37,008 bases of DNA from Streptomyces sp. TRM68367 (GTDB taxonomy: Bacteria; Actinomycetota; Actinomycetes; Streptomycetales; Streptomycetaceae). Position numbers and translations under genes: made by a program. Positions within the stretch are counted from its first letter, which is position 1; every line of letters begins with the position of its first letter. Location of the stretch: NCBI RefSeq assembly GCF_014495685.1, contig NZ_JACTVI010000079.1, forward strand, positions 1 to 37,008, read 5' to 3'. Of this stretch, positions 8,173-17,278 are shown piece by piece. The notes under the pieces were generated by a model, which was given only the letters and a program-made list of their open reading frames with translations, was not told the origin of the DNA and ran no database searches.

Positions 8173-9414
8173 ATGACTCGAGAACTGCCTGACGTGACGC
8201 GTACGAAGAACGACCGCCCTGTGCAGCCCTGGCAGCGGATCGGGGAACTGCTGCGCGGCCGGCGAGCACGCCGCCACGGTCATGCGCCACCGCCGCTCGA
8301 TACCGGGTCCGCGGCACGGGAGACGGTGCCGCGGGAACTCGCGCTGTGGCGGATGCGGACGACCGTGAAGGACGAGCCGGGCTCGCTGGCCGCGTTGTGC
8401 ACCGCGCTGGCCGAGCGGCGGGTCGACATCCTGAGCCTGCAGACGCATCCGCTGGCCGAGGGCACCGTGGACGAGTTCCTGCTGCGTGCGCCCGGTGAGG
8501 TCGCCACGTCCGAGATCACCCGGGCGGTGTCGCTGGCCGGCGGCACCGACACGTGGATCGAGCGGGCCGACGCGCACGATCTGGTGGACGCGCCGATCAG
8601 GATCCTCGGGCTGGCTGCCCGTACCGCCGTGGACGCCGCGGAACTGCCACTCGCGCTGCGGCAGTTGCTGGGACGGTGCACGATTCGGTCGCTGCCGGCC
8701 ACGGCGTCCGGCGGTGACCGTGTTCCCGAGGGCGTGCTGGAGGACACCGTGATGCGGCTGCGCGCCCCGGAGGGCGGAGTGATCATCGTGGAGCGGCCGT
8801 ATCTGTCGTTCACCCCGACCGAGTTCGCCCGGGCGCGGGCGCTGGTGGAACTGGACAGCCGGCTGGGTCCGCGGGTGCCGCGCAGTCAGGATGTGCTGAC
8901 GCTGCCGGAGGGCAGTGACATCACCGTGCGCCGGGCCGACACGCGGGACCTCGATGCCGCGCTTGAGATGCACGGGCGGTGCTCGGAGCGGACGCTGAAG
9001 ATGCGGTATCACGGGCCGGTGAGTGATGCGGACCGGTATCTGAACCATTTGCTGAGTCCGCGGTTCGGGCGCACGTTGGCGGTGCGGGCTGCCTCGGGGC
9101 GGGTTGTCGGGCTCGGGCACCTGTTGTGGGACGGGGACGAGACCGAGGTTGCGTTGATCGTGGAGGATGCGTGGCAGCGGCGGGGCATCGGGGGTGAGCT
9201 GCTGCGGCGGCTGGTGCGGATGGCTGTCGAGGCGGGGTGCGGGAGTGTGTATGCCGTGACACAGTCCGCGAACACCGGGATGGTTGCCGCGATGCGTGGG
9301 CTGGGGGTTCCGCTCGATTATCAGATCGAGGAGGGGACGCTGGTTATTACGGCTCGTCTGGATGCGGAGTTGGGGGAGTCGGAGGGCCTACGCGCCGTGC
9401 GGGTTGGGGACTGA
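8173..9414 (+). CDS. ACT-domain GNAT N-acetyltransferase
   Basis: Predicted acyl-CoA-dependent acetyltransferase with an amino-acid-sensing ACT domain, 413 aa. The ACT domain lies near residues 55-130 (LWRMRTTVKDEPGSLAALC, then RVDILSLQTHPL). The GNAT domain fills the last 160 residues, with the acetyl-CoA loop WQRRGIGGELLRRLV. ATG 8173 starts MTRELPDVTRTKND; no strong Shine-Dalgarno is visible, and an in-frame extension to 8104 runs through promoter sequence. Upstream, ATTGCGT (8103-8109) and ACGCAAT (8144-8150) form a distant 7-bp inverted repeat, possibly regulatory. The last 170 codons shift from C-ending to G-ending codons, unlike the gene's beginning. The substrate, either an amino acid or a protein lysine, is not known. 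Confidence 0.85.
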   Translation: MTRELPDVTRTKNDRPVQPWQRIGELLRGRRARRHGHAPPPLDTGSAARETVPRELALWRMRTTVKDEPGSLAALCTALAERRVDILSLQTHPLAEGTVDEFLLRAPGEVATSEITRAVSLAGGTDTWIERADAHDLVDAPIRILGLAARTAVDAAELPLALRQLLGRCTIRSLPATASGGDRVPEGVLEDTVMRLRAPEGGVIIVERPYLSFTPTEFARARALVELDSRLGPRVPRSQDVLTLPEGSDITVRRADTRDLDAALEMHGRCSERTLKMRYHGPVSDADRYLNHLLSPRFGRTLAVRAASGRVVGLGHLLWDGDETEVALIVEDAWQRRGIGGELLRRLVRMAVEAGCGSVYAVTQSANTGMVAAMRGLGVPLDYQIEEGTLVITARLDAELGESEGLRAVRVGD

Positions 9415-9434
9415 GTGGCGAGTGCGGGTGCCTT

Positions 9435-9477
9435 GTCGCGCCCACGCGGCGGAGCCGCATATCGATAGGGCCATCGA
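9435..9477 (+). repeat. Intergenic repeat with GCGGC-GGA-GCCGC hairpin, copy 1
   Basis: The core at 9435-9460 is GTCGCGCCCACGCGG followed by CGGAGCCGCAT, with a 5-bp stem and 3-nt loop at 9446-9458. It matches the core at 35384-35409 with two substitutions. A second inverted repeat TCGAT/ATCGA (9462-9477) follows. Both copies sit just behind a gene's stop, so a 3'-end or terminator role is possible. I know similar sequence as a common streptomycete intergenic motif. Confidence 0.6.
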
Positions 9478-9626
9478 CCCTTCAGGTACGTCGCCTCGCC
9501 CCAAGTGCTCTGTCCAGGTCTCTCGGCGCATCCGGGCCACCGTCGGACTGCGGACCGCTGCTGCCGCCCGGGCCTGCGGGCGAATCGACGTGACGCGCGG
9601 CGGTTCGCCGTACGAGGATGGTCGGC

Positions 9627-11318
9627 ATGTCTGAGATCAAGAGCCCGCTGCCCCGCGAGGTCGCCGACGCGTACGTCGACGAGCTCATTGCCCTCGACCC
9701 GATCACCGGCACGTTCCTCGGCGTGCAGGAGAGTTCGAGCCGGCTGCCCGACACCTCGCCCGCGGGCCAGGAGGCGTTCGCGGAGCTGGACCGCAGGACG
9801 CTGGCGCGGCTGGAGGAGGCGGAGCGACTGCCCGGCGCGGACAGTGACATCGAGCGCCGGTGCGCGCGCCTGCTGCGCGAGCGGCTCACCGCCGGACTCG
9901 CCGTGTACGAGGCCGACGAGGGACTGCGTTCCGTCAGCAACCTGAGCTCCGTCGCCCATTCGGTGCGCCAGGTGTTCACCGTGACACCGGCCCAGACGGA
10001 GGAGGACTGGGCGGCCATCGCCGAGCGGCTGCGCGTGGTCCCGGCCGCCCTGGAGGGGTACCGGGAGTCCCTGGCGCTCGGCCTGGAGCGCAAGCTGTAC
10101 GGCGGGCCGCGCGCCACCGCCACGTTCGTGGAGCAGCTCGGCGAGTGGGCCGACACGGACGGCAAGGGACGCGGCTGGTTCGAGGCCTACGCGGGCGCCG
10201 GCCCCGAGGCGCTGCGGTCCGAGCTGGATGAGGCGGCCCGCTCGGCCACCGCGGCCGTCGTACGGCTGCGCGACTGGATGCGGGACGTGTACGCGCCGGC
10301 CGCCGAGGGCGCGCCGGACGTGGTGGGCCGCGAGCGGTACGGCCGCTGGGTCCGCTACTTCAACGGCACGGACCTCGACCTGGACGAGGCGTACGCGTAC
10401 GGCTGGTCCGAGTACCACCGCCTCCTCGGCGAGATGAGGACCGAGGCCGAGAAGGTCCTGCCGGGCGCGGCCACCCCGTGGGTGGCGCTGGCGCACCTCG
10501 ACGAGCACGGCACGCACATCGAGGGCGTCGACGAGGTGCAGCGCTGGCTGCAGTCCCTGATGGACGAGGCGATCGACAAGCTCGACGGCACCCACTTCGA
10601 CCTGGCCGAGCGGGTGCGCCGGGTGGAGTCGCGCATCGCCCCTCCGGGCGGCGCCGCGGCGCCGTACTACACACCCCCGTCGGACGACTTCTCGCGCCCG
10701 GGCTGCACCTGGCTGCCCACCATGGGCAAGACGCGCTTCCCGGTCTACGACCTGGTGTCGACCTGGTACCACGAGGGCGTGCCCGGCCACCACCTCCAGC
10801 TGGCCCAGTGGAAGCATGTGGCCGAGAACCTCTCCCGCTACCAGGCGAGCGTCGGCATGGTCAGCGCCAACGCCGAGGGCTGGGCGCTGTACGCGGAGCG
10901 GCTGATGGACGAGCTGGGCTTCCTGACGGACGCGGAGCGCCGGCTCGGCTACCTGGACGCGCAGATGATGCGGGCGGTGCGTGTCATCATCGACATCGGC
11001 ATGCACCTGGAGCTGCCGATCCCGGACGACTCCCCCTTCCATCCCGGGGAGCGCTGGACGCCCGCGCTGGCGCAGGAGTTCTTCGGCAGCCACAGCAGCC
11101 GGCCCGCGGACTTCGTGGAGAGCGAGCTGACCCGCTACCTGTCCATGCCGGGCCAGGCCATCGGCTACAAGCTGGGCGAGCGGGCCTGGTTGCTGGGCCG
11201 CGAGAACGCGCGGGGGCGGCACGGCGACGGCTTCGACCCCAAGGCCTGGCACATGGCGGCCCTGTCGCAGGGCTCGCTGGGCCTGGACGACCTGGTGGAC
11301 GAGCTGTCGCAGCTCTGA
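9627..11318 (+). CDS. DUF885 family protein, predicted metal-dependent hydrolase
   Basis: 563-aa cytoplasmic protein of the DUF885 family, which resembles zinc peptidases. The HExxH-like motif is in WYHEGVPGHHLQLAQWK, followed 40 residues later by NAEGWALYAERLMDELGF, the usual second motif with a Glu ligand. ATG 9627 has GAGG nine bases upstream; the in-frame ATG at 9618 directly abuts it and is less likely. No signal peptide or membrane segment is seen. It is convergent with the SDR gene, with 13 bp between the stops. Peptidase activity is inferred from the fold and is not established for this clade. Confidence 0.88.
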   Translation: MSEIKSPLPREVADAYVDELIALDPITGTFLGVQESSSRLPDTSPAGQEAFAELDRRTLARLEEAERLPGADSDIERRCARLLRERLTAGLAVYEADEGLRSVSNLSSVAHSVRQVFTVTPAQTEEDWAAIAERLRVVPAALEGYRESLALGLERKLYGGPRATATFVEQLGEWADTDGKGRGWFEAYAGAGPEALRSELDEAARSATAAVVRLRDWMRDVYAPAAEGAPDVVGRERYGRWVRYFNGTDLDLDEAYAYGWSEYHRLLGEMRTEAEKVLPGAATPWVALAHLDEHGTHIEGVDEVQRWLQSLMDEAIDKLDGTHFDLAERVRRVESRIAPPGGAAAPYYTPPSDDFSRPGCTWLPTMGKTRFPVYDLVSTWYHEGVPGHHLQLAQWKHVAENLSRYQASVGMVSANAEGWALYAERLMDELGFLTDAERRLGYLDAQMMRAVRVIIDIGMHLELPIPDDSPFHPGERWTPALAQEFFGSHSSRPADFVESELTRYLSMPGQAIGYKLGERAWLLGRENARGRHGDGFDPKAWHMAALSQGSLGLDDLVDELSQL

Positions 11319-11331
11319 CGCCCCTGACGCC

Positions 11332-12198
11332 TCAGTCGAAGTCGAACGTCGGCCAGCGCCGCCATCCACCCTCGGAGTTGATGACCTGACCGGTGACCCA
11401 TTCCGCCTCGTCCGTGACGAGCCACGCGATGAGGCGGGCCGGGTCGTCCGGCATGCCCCACCGGCCGGCGGGGAACTGCGCGGCGACGGCGTCGTAGATC
11501 TCGCCGCTCATGTAGTCCGTGTCGACGGGACCGGGGTTGACCGTGTTCACGGTGACCGCGTGGTCGGCGAGGACGCTCGACAGGGAGCGGGTGATGGAGG
11601 CCAGGGCCCCTTTCTGGAGGGCGTAGGCGATCTCGTCGGGCATGCCGCCGCTGAGGTCCTGTCCGGAGGTCATCATCACCACGCGCCCGCCCGGGGTGCG
11701 CGGCGGCAGCGCGGCCCGCAGCCGGGCGTACGCCTGGACGAGCAGGACGACCGAGCGGGCGTCGACGGCCCAGTGCCGGTCGAGCATCTCCGCGTCGATC
11801 TCGTCGAGGGAGCCGTCGTAGCCGCTCTGGGCGTGGTTCGCGACGAGGATGTCGAGGCGTCCGCCGAGCGCCTCGGCGGCCCTGTCGACCAGGTCGGCGG
11901 GCGCGGCCGGGTCGGTGAGGTCGCCGGGACCGGCGACGAGCCGGGCGTCGGGGTCGCCGAGCGCGCCGCGCACCGAGTCGACCACGTCCTCGATCCGGTC
12001 GCCGCCCCAGGGCATGTCCTCGTCGTGCAGTACGTGATGGTGCAGATAGACGCTCGCGCCGTACGCGGCGAGCCGCCGGGCCACGGCGTGGCCGATGCCG
12101 CCGCGCCGGCTGGCTCCGGTGACCAGGGCGGTCCGGCCGCGCAGCGGAAGGGGGTCGCGGCGGAGGTCTTCGGGGGTGGGGTGCGGGAGTTTGGGCAT
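11332..12198 (-). CDS. Short-chain dehydrogenase/reductase
   Basis: NAD(P)-dependent oxidoreductase of 288 aa. The Rossmann motif is TALVTGASRRGGIGHAVA (about residues 20-37), a TGxxxGGIG variant. ILVANHAQSG corresponds to the NNAG strand, the catalytic Ser lies in VVMMTSGQDL, and Tyr and Lys lie in YALQKGAL. The C-terminus has NPGPVDTDYM and VTGQVINSEGGWRR. ATG 12198 (MPKLPHPTPEDLRR) is chosen as the conserved-looking start; ATG 12207 and 12237 are alternatives, and none has a good ribosome-binding site. It may use amino-sugar or ketone substrates. The related class includes 3-oxoacyl-ACP reductase-like enzymes, which this annotation does not separate. Confidence 0.88.
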   Translation of the reverse strand: MPKLPHPTPEDLRRDPLPLRGRTALVTGASRRGGIGHAVARRLAAYGASVYLHHHVLHDEDMPWGGDRIEDVVDSVRGALGDPDARLVAGPGDLTDPAAPADLVDRAAEALGGRLDILVANHAQSGYDGSLDEIDAEMLDRHWAVDARSVVLLVQAYARLRAALPPRTPGGRVVMMTSGQDLSGGMPDEIAYALQKGALASITRSLSSVLADHAVTVNTVNPGPVDTDYMSGEIYDAVAAQFPAGRWGMPDDPARLIAWLVTDEAEWVTGQVINSEGGWRRWPTFDFD

Positions 12199-12279
12199 GA
12201 TCGCCATGATGGGTGGCCGGACCGCCGCCCCGCACACGAATTTCAGGTGGCCGGAGCAAACCTGTACGCGCGTTGGGAA

Positions 12280-12786
12280 CTACCGGTGCGCGAGCCGCCG
12301 CAGTTCCACCAGGCCCAGCCAGGTCTCGGGGCCGGGCTGCACCTGGGCGGCGCGTACGGCATACCGGCCGGGTGAGAGGGCGACGCGCACGTGGTCGGTG
12401 TCGGGGGCGCCGGTGCCGGGCCAGGCGGCGTCGAACAGCAGCACCGGGCCGGGCACGTCCCAGCACACCTCGGGCTCCCACTCCGCCACCGTCAGCGCGG
12501 CCGGGACACTCGCCAGGAGTTCGGCCTCGGTCTCGGCGGCCGACCACCGTACGAAGGTGCCCCGGTCGGGTAGGAAGGCGGTCGCGGCGGGTTCGTCGCC
12601 CAGCACCAGGGCCGTGGCGTCGCCGACGGGCAGGAGGCCGAGGCGGCCGTCCACCTCGCAGGCCCGGTCGTAGTCCGAGGCGGTTTCGTCGCCGTCGGCG
12701 CCCACCCAGAACGGCAGCACCGTCTCGGGTACCGCAATCAGCGGGCCGCCGCCCGACTCCACCCACTCCACCGCGTCGTGCATCAT
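12280..12786 (-). CDS. Imm21-like immunity family protein
   Basis: 168-aa acidic cytoplasmic protein. The start region WVESGGGPLIAVPETVLPFWVGAD matches the pattern I associate with the Imm21 family: Trp, Ser-Gly-Gly-Pro-Leu, then a WxGA segment. Imm21 was defined as a putative immunity protein of polymorphic toxin systems, but no toxin, WXG100 or secretion gene lies nearby. Two ATGs (12786, 12783) are adjacent; the first is given. It follows sbcC on the same strand after 148 bp that hold no recognisable gene. It could be a solitary antidote or a housekeeping derivative of the fold. Family assignment is from memory of the motif. Confidence 0.6.
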   Translation of the reverse strand: MMHDAVEWVESGGGPLIAVPETVLPFWVGADGDETASDYDRACEVDGRLGLLPVGDATALVLGDEPAATAFLPDRGTFVRWSAAETEAELLASVPAALTVAEWEPEVCWDVPGPVLLFDAAWPGTGAPDTDHVRVALSPGRYAVRAAQVQPGPETWLGLVELRRLAHR

Positions 12787-12934
12787 GCGCCAGAACCTAC
12801 ACGGGCCCGTCGGCGGGCCGTTCAGCAGCCGCAGTTGTCGGCGTCGACGGGTGCGGTCAGGGAGTCGGCGGAGCGGTGACGACGAGCGTCGTGTACTCCT
12901 CCCCGCTGCCCCGGCGCCCGCTCGGGCGCTGACC

Positions 12935-15931
12935 TCAGCCGGCGACGCCGCGCTGCCGCAACACCGACCCCGAGCGGCCCTTGACCACCTCCAGCTGGGC
13001 GTGGATCCGCCGCCGCAGGTCGGCCACGTGGCTGACGATGCCGACGCTGCGGTCGCACTCGCGCAGGGAGTCGAGCACGTCGAGGACCTCGTCGAGGGTC
13101 TGGTCGTCGAGGCTGCCGAAGCCCTCGTCGATGAAGAGGGTGTCCAGGCGCACCCCGCCCGCCTCGCCGGTGACCACGTCCGCGAGGCCCAGGGCCAGGG
13201 CGAGCGAGGCGAAGAAGGTCTCGCCGCCGGACAGGGTCGCGGTGTCGCGCTCGCGTCCGGTCCAGGCGTCGACGACGTGCAGCCCGAGCCCGCTGCGGCC
13301 GCGCCCGGTGCGGTCGTCGGAGTGGACGAGGGTGTAGCGGCCGGACGACATGCGCCGCAGCCGTACGGTCGCGGCGGCGGCGACCTGTTCCAGGCGGGCC
13401 GCCAGCACGTACGACTCCAGGCGCATCCGGCGTTCGTTGTCCGCGGAGGTGCCCGCCGCGAGACCGGCGAGGCGGGCCACACGGTCGTACTCCTCGCGCA
13501 GCGGGGCCAGCCCGCGGACGGCGGCGCTCGCGCGCGCGGAGAGCCGGTCGAGTTCGGCGCAGCGCCGGTCCGCGGCGTCGCGCGCGGAGGCGGCCTCGCG
13601 CAGCCGCCGGTCCGCCGCGGCGGCCTGCTGCTCCGCCAGGGTGACATCGGCGAGCGGCTGCTGCGCGGCGGCCGCGGTGTCGGTCTCGGCGAGCACCGCG
13701 CGTACGGCGGCCTCCTCCGACTGCCAGGCGTCAAGGCGCCGTTGGAGTTCGCGATGGGCGGCGTCGTCCAGGAGGGCGGCCGCCGCGGCCTGCGGGGTGT
13801 CGAAGCCGGCGCGGAACGCGGCGTCGGCGAGCCGGGCGTCGGCGTCCTTGAGCCGCTGGGCGCTGTCCTCGGCGGCGCGCGCGGCGTCGGCGGCGTCCGT
13901 GAGCAGGGCGGCCTGCCGCTCCAGTTGGGCGGCCCGGGCAGCGACGCTGTCCAGAGAGCCCCGGGCCTGGGCCAGCTGGTTCTCCAGGGCGGTCCGCTCC
14001 TGGTCGAGCGCCTCTCGCCGAGACATCCGGGCGGCGGATCGCACCGCGGCCTGCTGCCGTGCGGTGATGCGCCGCTCGCGCTCCTGCTCTGCACGGCGCA
14101 GTTCCTCTCCCGCGCGGTGCAGGTCGGCGGAGGCCTCGCGCGCCTGTGCGTACTGCCGCTCCAACTCCTGGACACCCGACGCTAGTTGATCGGTCGGCGC
14201 GTCGCCCGCCTCGGCCTCGGCGGCGGCCAGGGCGCGCTGCACGACACTGAGCCGCTGCTCGTCCTCGGTCTGCCGCTCCTCCGCGCGCTGGTAGTCGGCG
14301 AGCGCCTGTTCCTCCGCCTCACGGTCGACGTGCCCGGCCGTCTTGCGCGCGGGGGCGGGGTGTTCGGTGGCGCCGCACACCGCGCAGGGCTCGCCGTCGC
14401 TGAGGTTCGCGGCCAGTTCGGCGGCGATGCCGTTGAGGCGCTGTTCCTTGAGGTCGAGCCAGCGCTGCTTGGCCTGGAGCGCCCGCTCGCGCGCGGCACG
14501 GACGGTGTCTGCGGCCTGTTCGGTGTCCCCGGCCAGTTGGTCGCGCATCCGGGCGGCGCCGAGGCGCTGCTGTGCGGGCTCGCGCTGTACGTCGAGTTGC
14601 TCGGCCTTCGTGGCGGCCTCCTGCGCGGAGTAGACCAGGGTCTGGAGGACGGCGCGGGTCTCCTCCCATCCGGCGAGCCAGGCCTCCGCGTCCCGCAGGA
14701 CGTCCTCGTCGGCGCGCTCCTGCCGGTCCAGACCGGTGCGCTCCGCGACGAGTTCGGCCAGGCGCTGCTCGGCCCGGCGGGCCGACTCCAGGCCGCCCAG
14801 CTCTTCGGCGGCCCGGCGCGCGGCGGACGCGAGCCCGGTCGCGTCCGCGTCCGCGAACCGCTCCGGCAGCAGGGCACGCGCGCGTGCCTCCGCGGCGGCG
14901 GTCTCGCGGTGCTCGGCATCGGCGGCGTCCCGCAGCTCCAGAGCGGGCGCCACCGCCTCCGCCTTGCGGGCCCGCTCCATGCGCGCCTGCGCCTCCCGGT
15001 GCGCGTCGGCCCGCGACTGAAGCAGCCTCACCCGCTCCTGGGCCTGCGTGAACCGCTCCTGCAACCGGTTCAGTTCACGTGCGGCGTCCAGGACACGGCC
15101 GGCCGCGGCCTGCGCGAACTCTGTGACGGCCAGGCGCGACCCGGCGACCGACAGCTGTTCGCGGGCGGTGCTGCGGGCGACGGCGGCGGCGCCGAGCACG
15201 GCGTCGGCCAGTCCGGGCTCGCCCGGTGCCAGGTCGGGCAGCTCCATGGCGTCCCCGGCGGCCTGCTGCATGCGGTGCGCGTCGGCCAGCAGCTCGGAGT
15301 CCCCCTCGCGCACCCGGGCCTCGGTGGTGCGTCGCCGATCGGCGAGGCGCTTCTCGACCTCGGCGAAGCGGTGGGTGTCGAACAGGCGGCCGAGCAGCCT
15401 GCCGCGCGCCTCGGCGTCGGCGCGCAGGAAGCGCGCGAAGTCGCCCTGCGGCAACAGCACGACCTGGCAGAACTGCTCCCGGCTCATGCCGAGCAGCTGG
15501 GTGATCTCCTCGCCGATCTCCTGGTGCGAGCAGCTGAGGTCCTGCCAGGCGCCGGCCGCCGGGTCGTACTCGCGCAGCCAGCTCTGGGCCTTGTCCAGCG
15601 TCGTGCCCGTGCCGCGCTTCTTCGGGCGTTCCCAGGGCGGCTGCCTGGTGATCTCCAACCGGCGCCCGGCGACGGTGAGTTCGAGGGTGACGCCGGTGCG
15701 GGTCCCCGGCGCGGCGTGGTCGCTGCGCAGGCTCATCCCCTGGCCGCCCTGCCGGGCCCCCGGCACCGAGCCGTACAGCGCGTAGCACACGGCGTCCAGG
15801 ACGGAGGTCTTGCCCGCGCCGGTCGGGCCGTGCAGCAGGAACAGCCCGGCCGCCGACAGCTCGTCGAAGTCGACCGTCTGTGATCCTCCGAAGGGTCCGA
15901 AGGCGGTGATGTCGAGGCGATGCAGTCTCAC
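12935..15931 (-). CDS. sbcC: DNA repair exonuclease ATPase subunit SbcC
   Basis: ATPase of the SbcCD (Rad50-Mre11 type) complex, which opens hairpins and trims blocked DNA ends, 998 aa. The Walker A is GPTGAGKTSVLDAVCYALYG near residue 35. The Q-loop region is EQFCQVVLLPQGDFARFL. Two long Ala/Glu/Arg-rich coiled-coil arms flank the zinc hook CAVC near residue 510. The C-terminal ABC half has LSGGETFFASLALALGLAD and the Walker B TLFIDEGFGSLD, then a D-loop and H-loop (IVSHVADLRRRI). The start is GTG 15931 (VRLHRLDITAFGPFGG), placed 67 bp after the sbcD stop rather than overlapping it as is common. Length is normal for actinobacteria. Confidence 0.96.
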   Translation of the reverse strand: MRLHRLDITAFGPFGGSQTVDFDELSAAGLFLLHGPTGAGKTSVLDAVCYALYGSVPGARQGGQGMSLRSDHAAPGTRTGVTLELTVAGRRLEITRQPPWERPKKRGTGTTLDKAQSWLREYDPAAGAWQDLSCSHQEIGEEITQLLGMSREQFCQVVLLPQGDFARFLRADAEARGRLLGRLFDTHRFAEVEKRLADRRRTTEARVREGDSELLADAHRMQQAAGDAMELPDLAPGEPGLADAVLGAAAVARSTAREQLSVAGSRLAVTEFAQAAAGRVLDAARELNRLQERFTQAQERVRLLQSRADAHREAQARMERARKAEAVAPALELRDAADAEHRETAAAEARARALLPERFADADATGLASAARRAAEELGGLESARRAEQRLAELVAERTGLDRQERADEDVLRDAEAWLAGWEETRAVLQTLVYSAQEAATKAEQLDVQREPAQQRLGAARMRDQLAGDTEQAADTVRAARERALQAKQRWLDLKEQRLNGIAAELAANLSDGEPCAVCGATEHPAPARKTAGHVDREAEEQALADYQRAEERQTEDEQRLSVVQRALAAAEAEAGDAPTDQLASGVQELERQYAQAREASADLHRAGEELRRAEQERERRITARQQAAVRSAARMSRREALDQERTALENQLAQARGSLDSVAARAAQLERQAALLTDAADAARAAEDSAQRLKDADARLADAAFRAGFDTPQAAAAALLDDAAHRELQRRLDAWQSEEAAVRAVLAETDTAAAAQQPLADVTLAEQQAAAADRRLREAASARDAADRRCAELDRLSARASAAVRGLAPLREEYDRVARLAGLAAGTSADNERRMRLESYVLAARLEQVAAAATVRLRRMSSGRYTLVHSDDRTGRGRSGLGLHVVDAWTGRERDTATLSGGETFFASLALALGLADVVTGEAGGVRLDTLFIDEGFGSLDDQTLDEVLDVLDSLRECDRSVGIVSHVADLRRRIHAQLEVVKGRSGSVLRQRGVAG

Positions 15932-15998
15932 CGGGCGGCCTCCCCCGTCTCCGGTATCGTTTCCGACACGAGCAGCCGTACCGCGCGACCTGGCGACC

Positions 15999-17171
15999 TC
16001 ACCTCGCCACCTCCCGCACCGCCTCGTCCGTGCGCACCGCGTCGAACGCGTCCCGCAGCACCAGCCTTTCGCGCTCGTCGGGGCCCGCCCCGCGCACATG
16101 GGCGACGAAGTCCTCCGCGATCTCCTGGTCGCTGCGGCCCGCGAGACGGCTGGCGTAGGACTCTTCGGCGTTGTCCGTGGCCCGCTCGGGGTCGAAGACG
16201 AGGCTGAGCGTGTGCGGGAACCGCTCGGTGAGCCGGGCCATCGGGTCGGCCGGGCGCACCGGGTCGGTGAGGGTCGCCTCGACCCACGCCTCCTCGTGCC
16301 GGGCGAGCCCGGGATCGGCGAGCAGTTCCTCCAGCGTGCCCCGGAGCCGGGCGAGCCTGCGCGGCACCGGGCAGTCGAGGCGCTCGGCGGTGACCGATCC
16401 GTCGGCGCCCAGGTCGATCAGCCACATGCTCTTGCGGTGGCCGGCCTCCGAGAAGGAGTACGGCAGCGGGGAACCGGAGTAGCGGACGCGCTCGGTGATG
16501 GTCTGGCAGCCGTGCAGATGCCCCAGTGCCACGTAGTCGACGCCGTCGAAGACCCCGGCGGGCACCGCGGCCACTCCGCCGACCGTGATGTCCCGCTCGC
16601 TGTCGCTGGGCGCGCCGCCGGTGACGAAGGCGTGCGCGAGGACCACGGACCGCGTTTTCCGCTGTCCCCGCGCGCGTGCGGCGAGGTCGGCCCGGACGCG
16701 CTCCATGGCGGCGGCGAGCACGGCCTCGTGCCCCGCCTTCTCGACGCCGAACTCGTCCTTCACCAGGGCGGGTTCGAGATACGGCAGCCCGTAGAACACC
16801 ACGTCCCCGTGGGTGTCCGCGAGCACCACCGGCGTGCCGCACGCAGAGGGCTCGGTGCGCAGATGGATGCCGGCCCGCCCGATGAGCCCGGCGCCGACAC
16901 CGAGGCGGCGGGCCGAGTCGTGGTTCCCGGAGATCATCACCGTCGGCACGCCGAGGTCGGCGAGCCGGTGCAGGGCGTCGTCGAACAGCTCGACCGCGGC
17001 GAGCGGCGGCACCGCCCGGTCGTACACGTCTCCCGACACGACCACCGCGTCCACGCCGTGCTCGCGCACGCATCGGACGAGGTGGCCGATGAACTCGGCC
17101 TGGGCGCCGAGCATGTTCACCCGGTGGAACGCCCGGCCGAGATGCCAGTCGGAAGTGTGCAGCAGCCTCAT
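15999..17171 (-). CDS. sbcD: DNA repair exonuclease nuclease subunit SbcD
   Basis: Mn-dependent nuclease partner of SbcC, 390 aa. Metallophosphoesterase motifs appear in order: LLHTSDWHLGR, VVSGDVYDRA, ISGNHDSARRLG, SVVLAHAFVTG and VALGHLHGCQ. A C-terminal region of about 130 residues would contact the ATPase. The start is ATG 17171 (MRLLHTSDWH), the invariant family start; the upstream codons of the frame are discarded. Together with sbcC it forms the standard sbcDC order on the minus strand. Confidence 0.96.
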   Translation of the reverse strand: MRLLHTSDWHLGRAFHRVNMLGAQAEFIGHLVRCVREHGVDAVVVSGDVYDRAVPPLAAVELFDDALHRLADLGVPTVMISGNHDSARRLGVGAGLIGRAGIHLRTEPSACGTPVVLADTHGDVVFYGLPYLEPALVKDEFGVEKAGHEAVLAAAMERVRADLAARARGQRKTRSVVLAHAFVTGGAPSDSERDITVGGVAAVPAGVFDGVDYVALGHLHGCQTITERVRYSGSPLPYSFSEAGHRKSMWLIDLGADGSVTAERLDCPVPRRLARLRGTLEELLADPGLARHEEAWVEATLTDPVRPADPMARLTERFPHTLSLVFDPERATDNAEESYASRLAGRSDQEIAEDFVAHVRGAGPDERERLVLRDAFDAVRTDEAVREVAR

Positions 17172-17278
17172 GATCCCCGAGACTAACGGCCGGGTCTGAC
17201 ACCGCGGGCGGTTACTCCCGTATCGACCCGTCATGTCCCCGAGCCCGCACGTCCGTTATGCACATCTTGCCCGGCTCG

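Noticed and set aside
12787..12934. Small minus-strand frame ending DNCGC, and another ending VVTAPPTP
   Set aside because: Neither has a start codon with ribosome-binding site or recognisable homology; kept as empty spacer.
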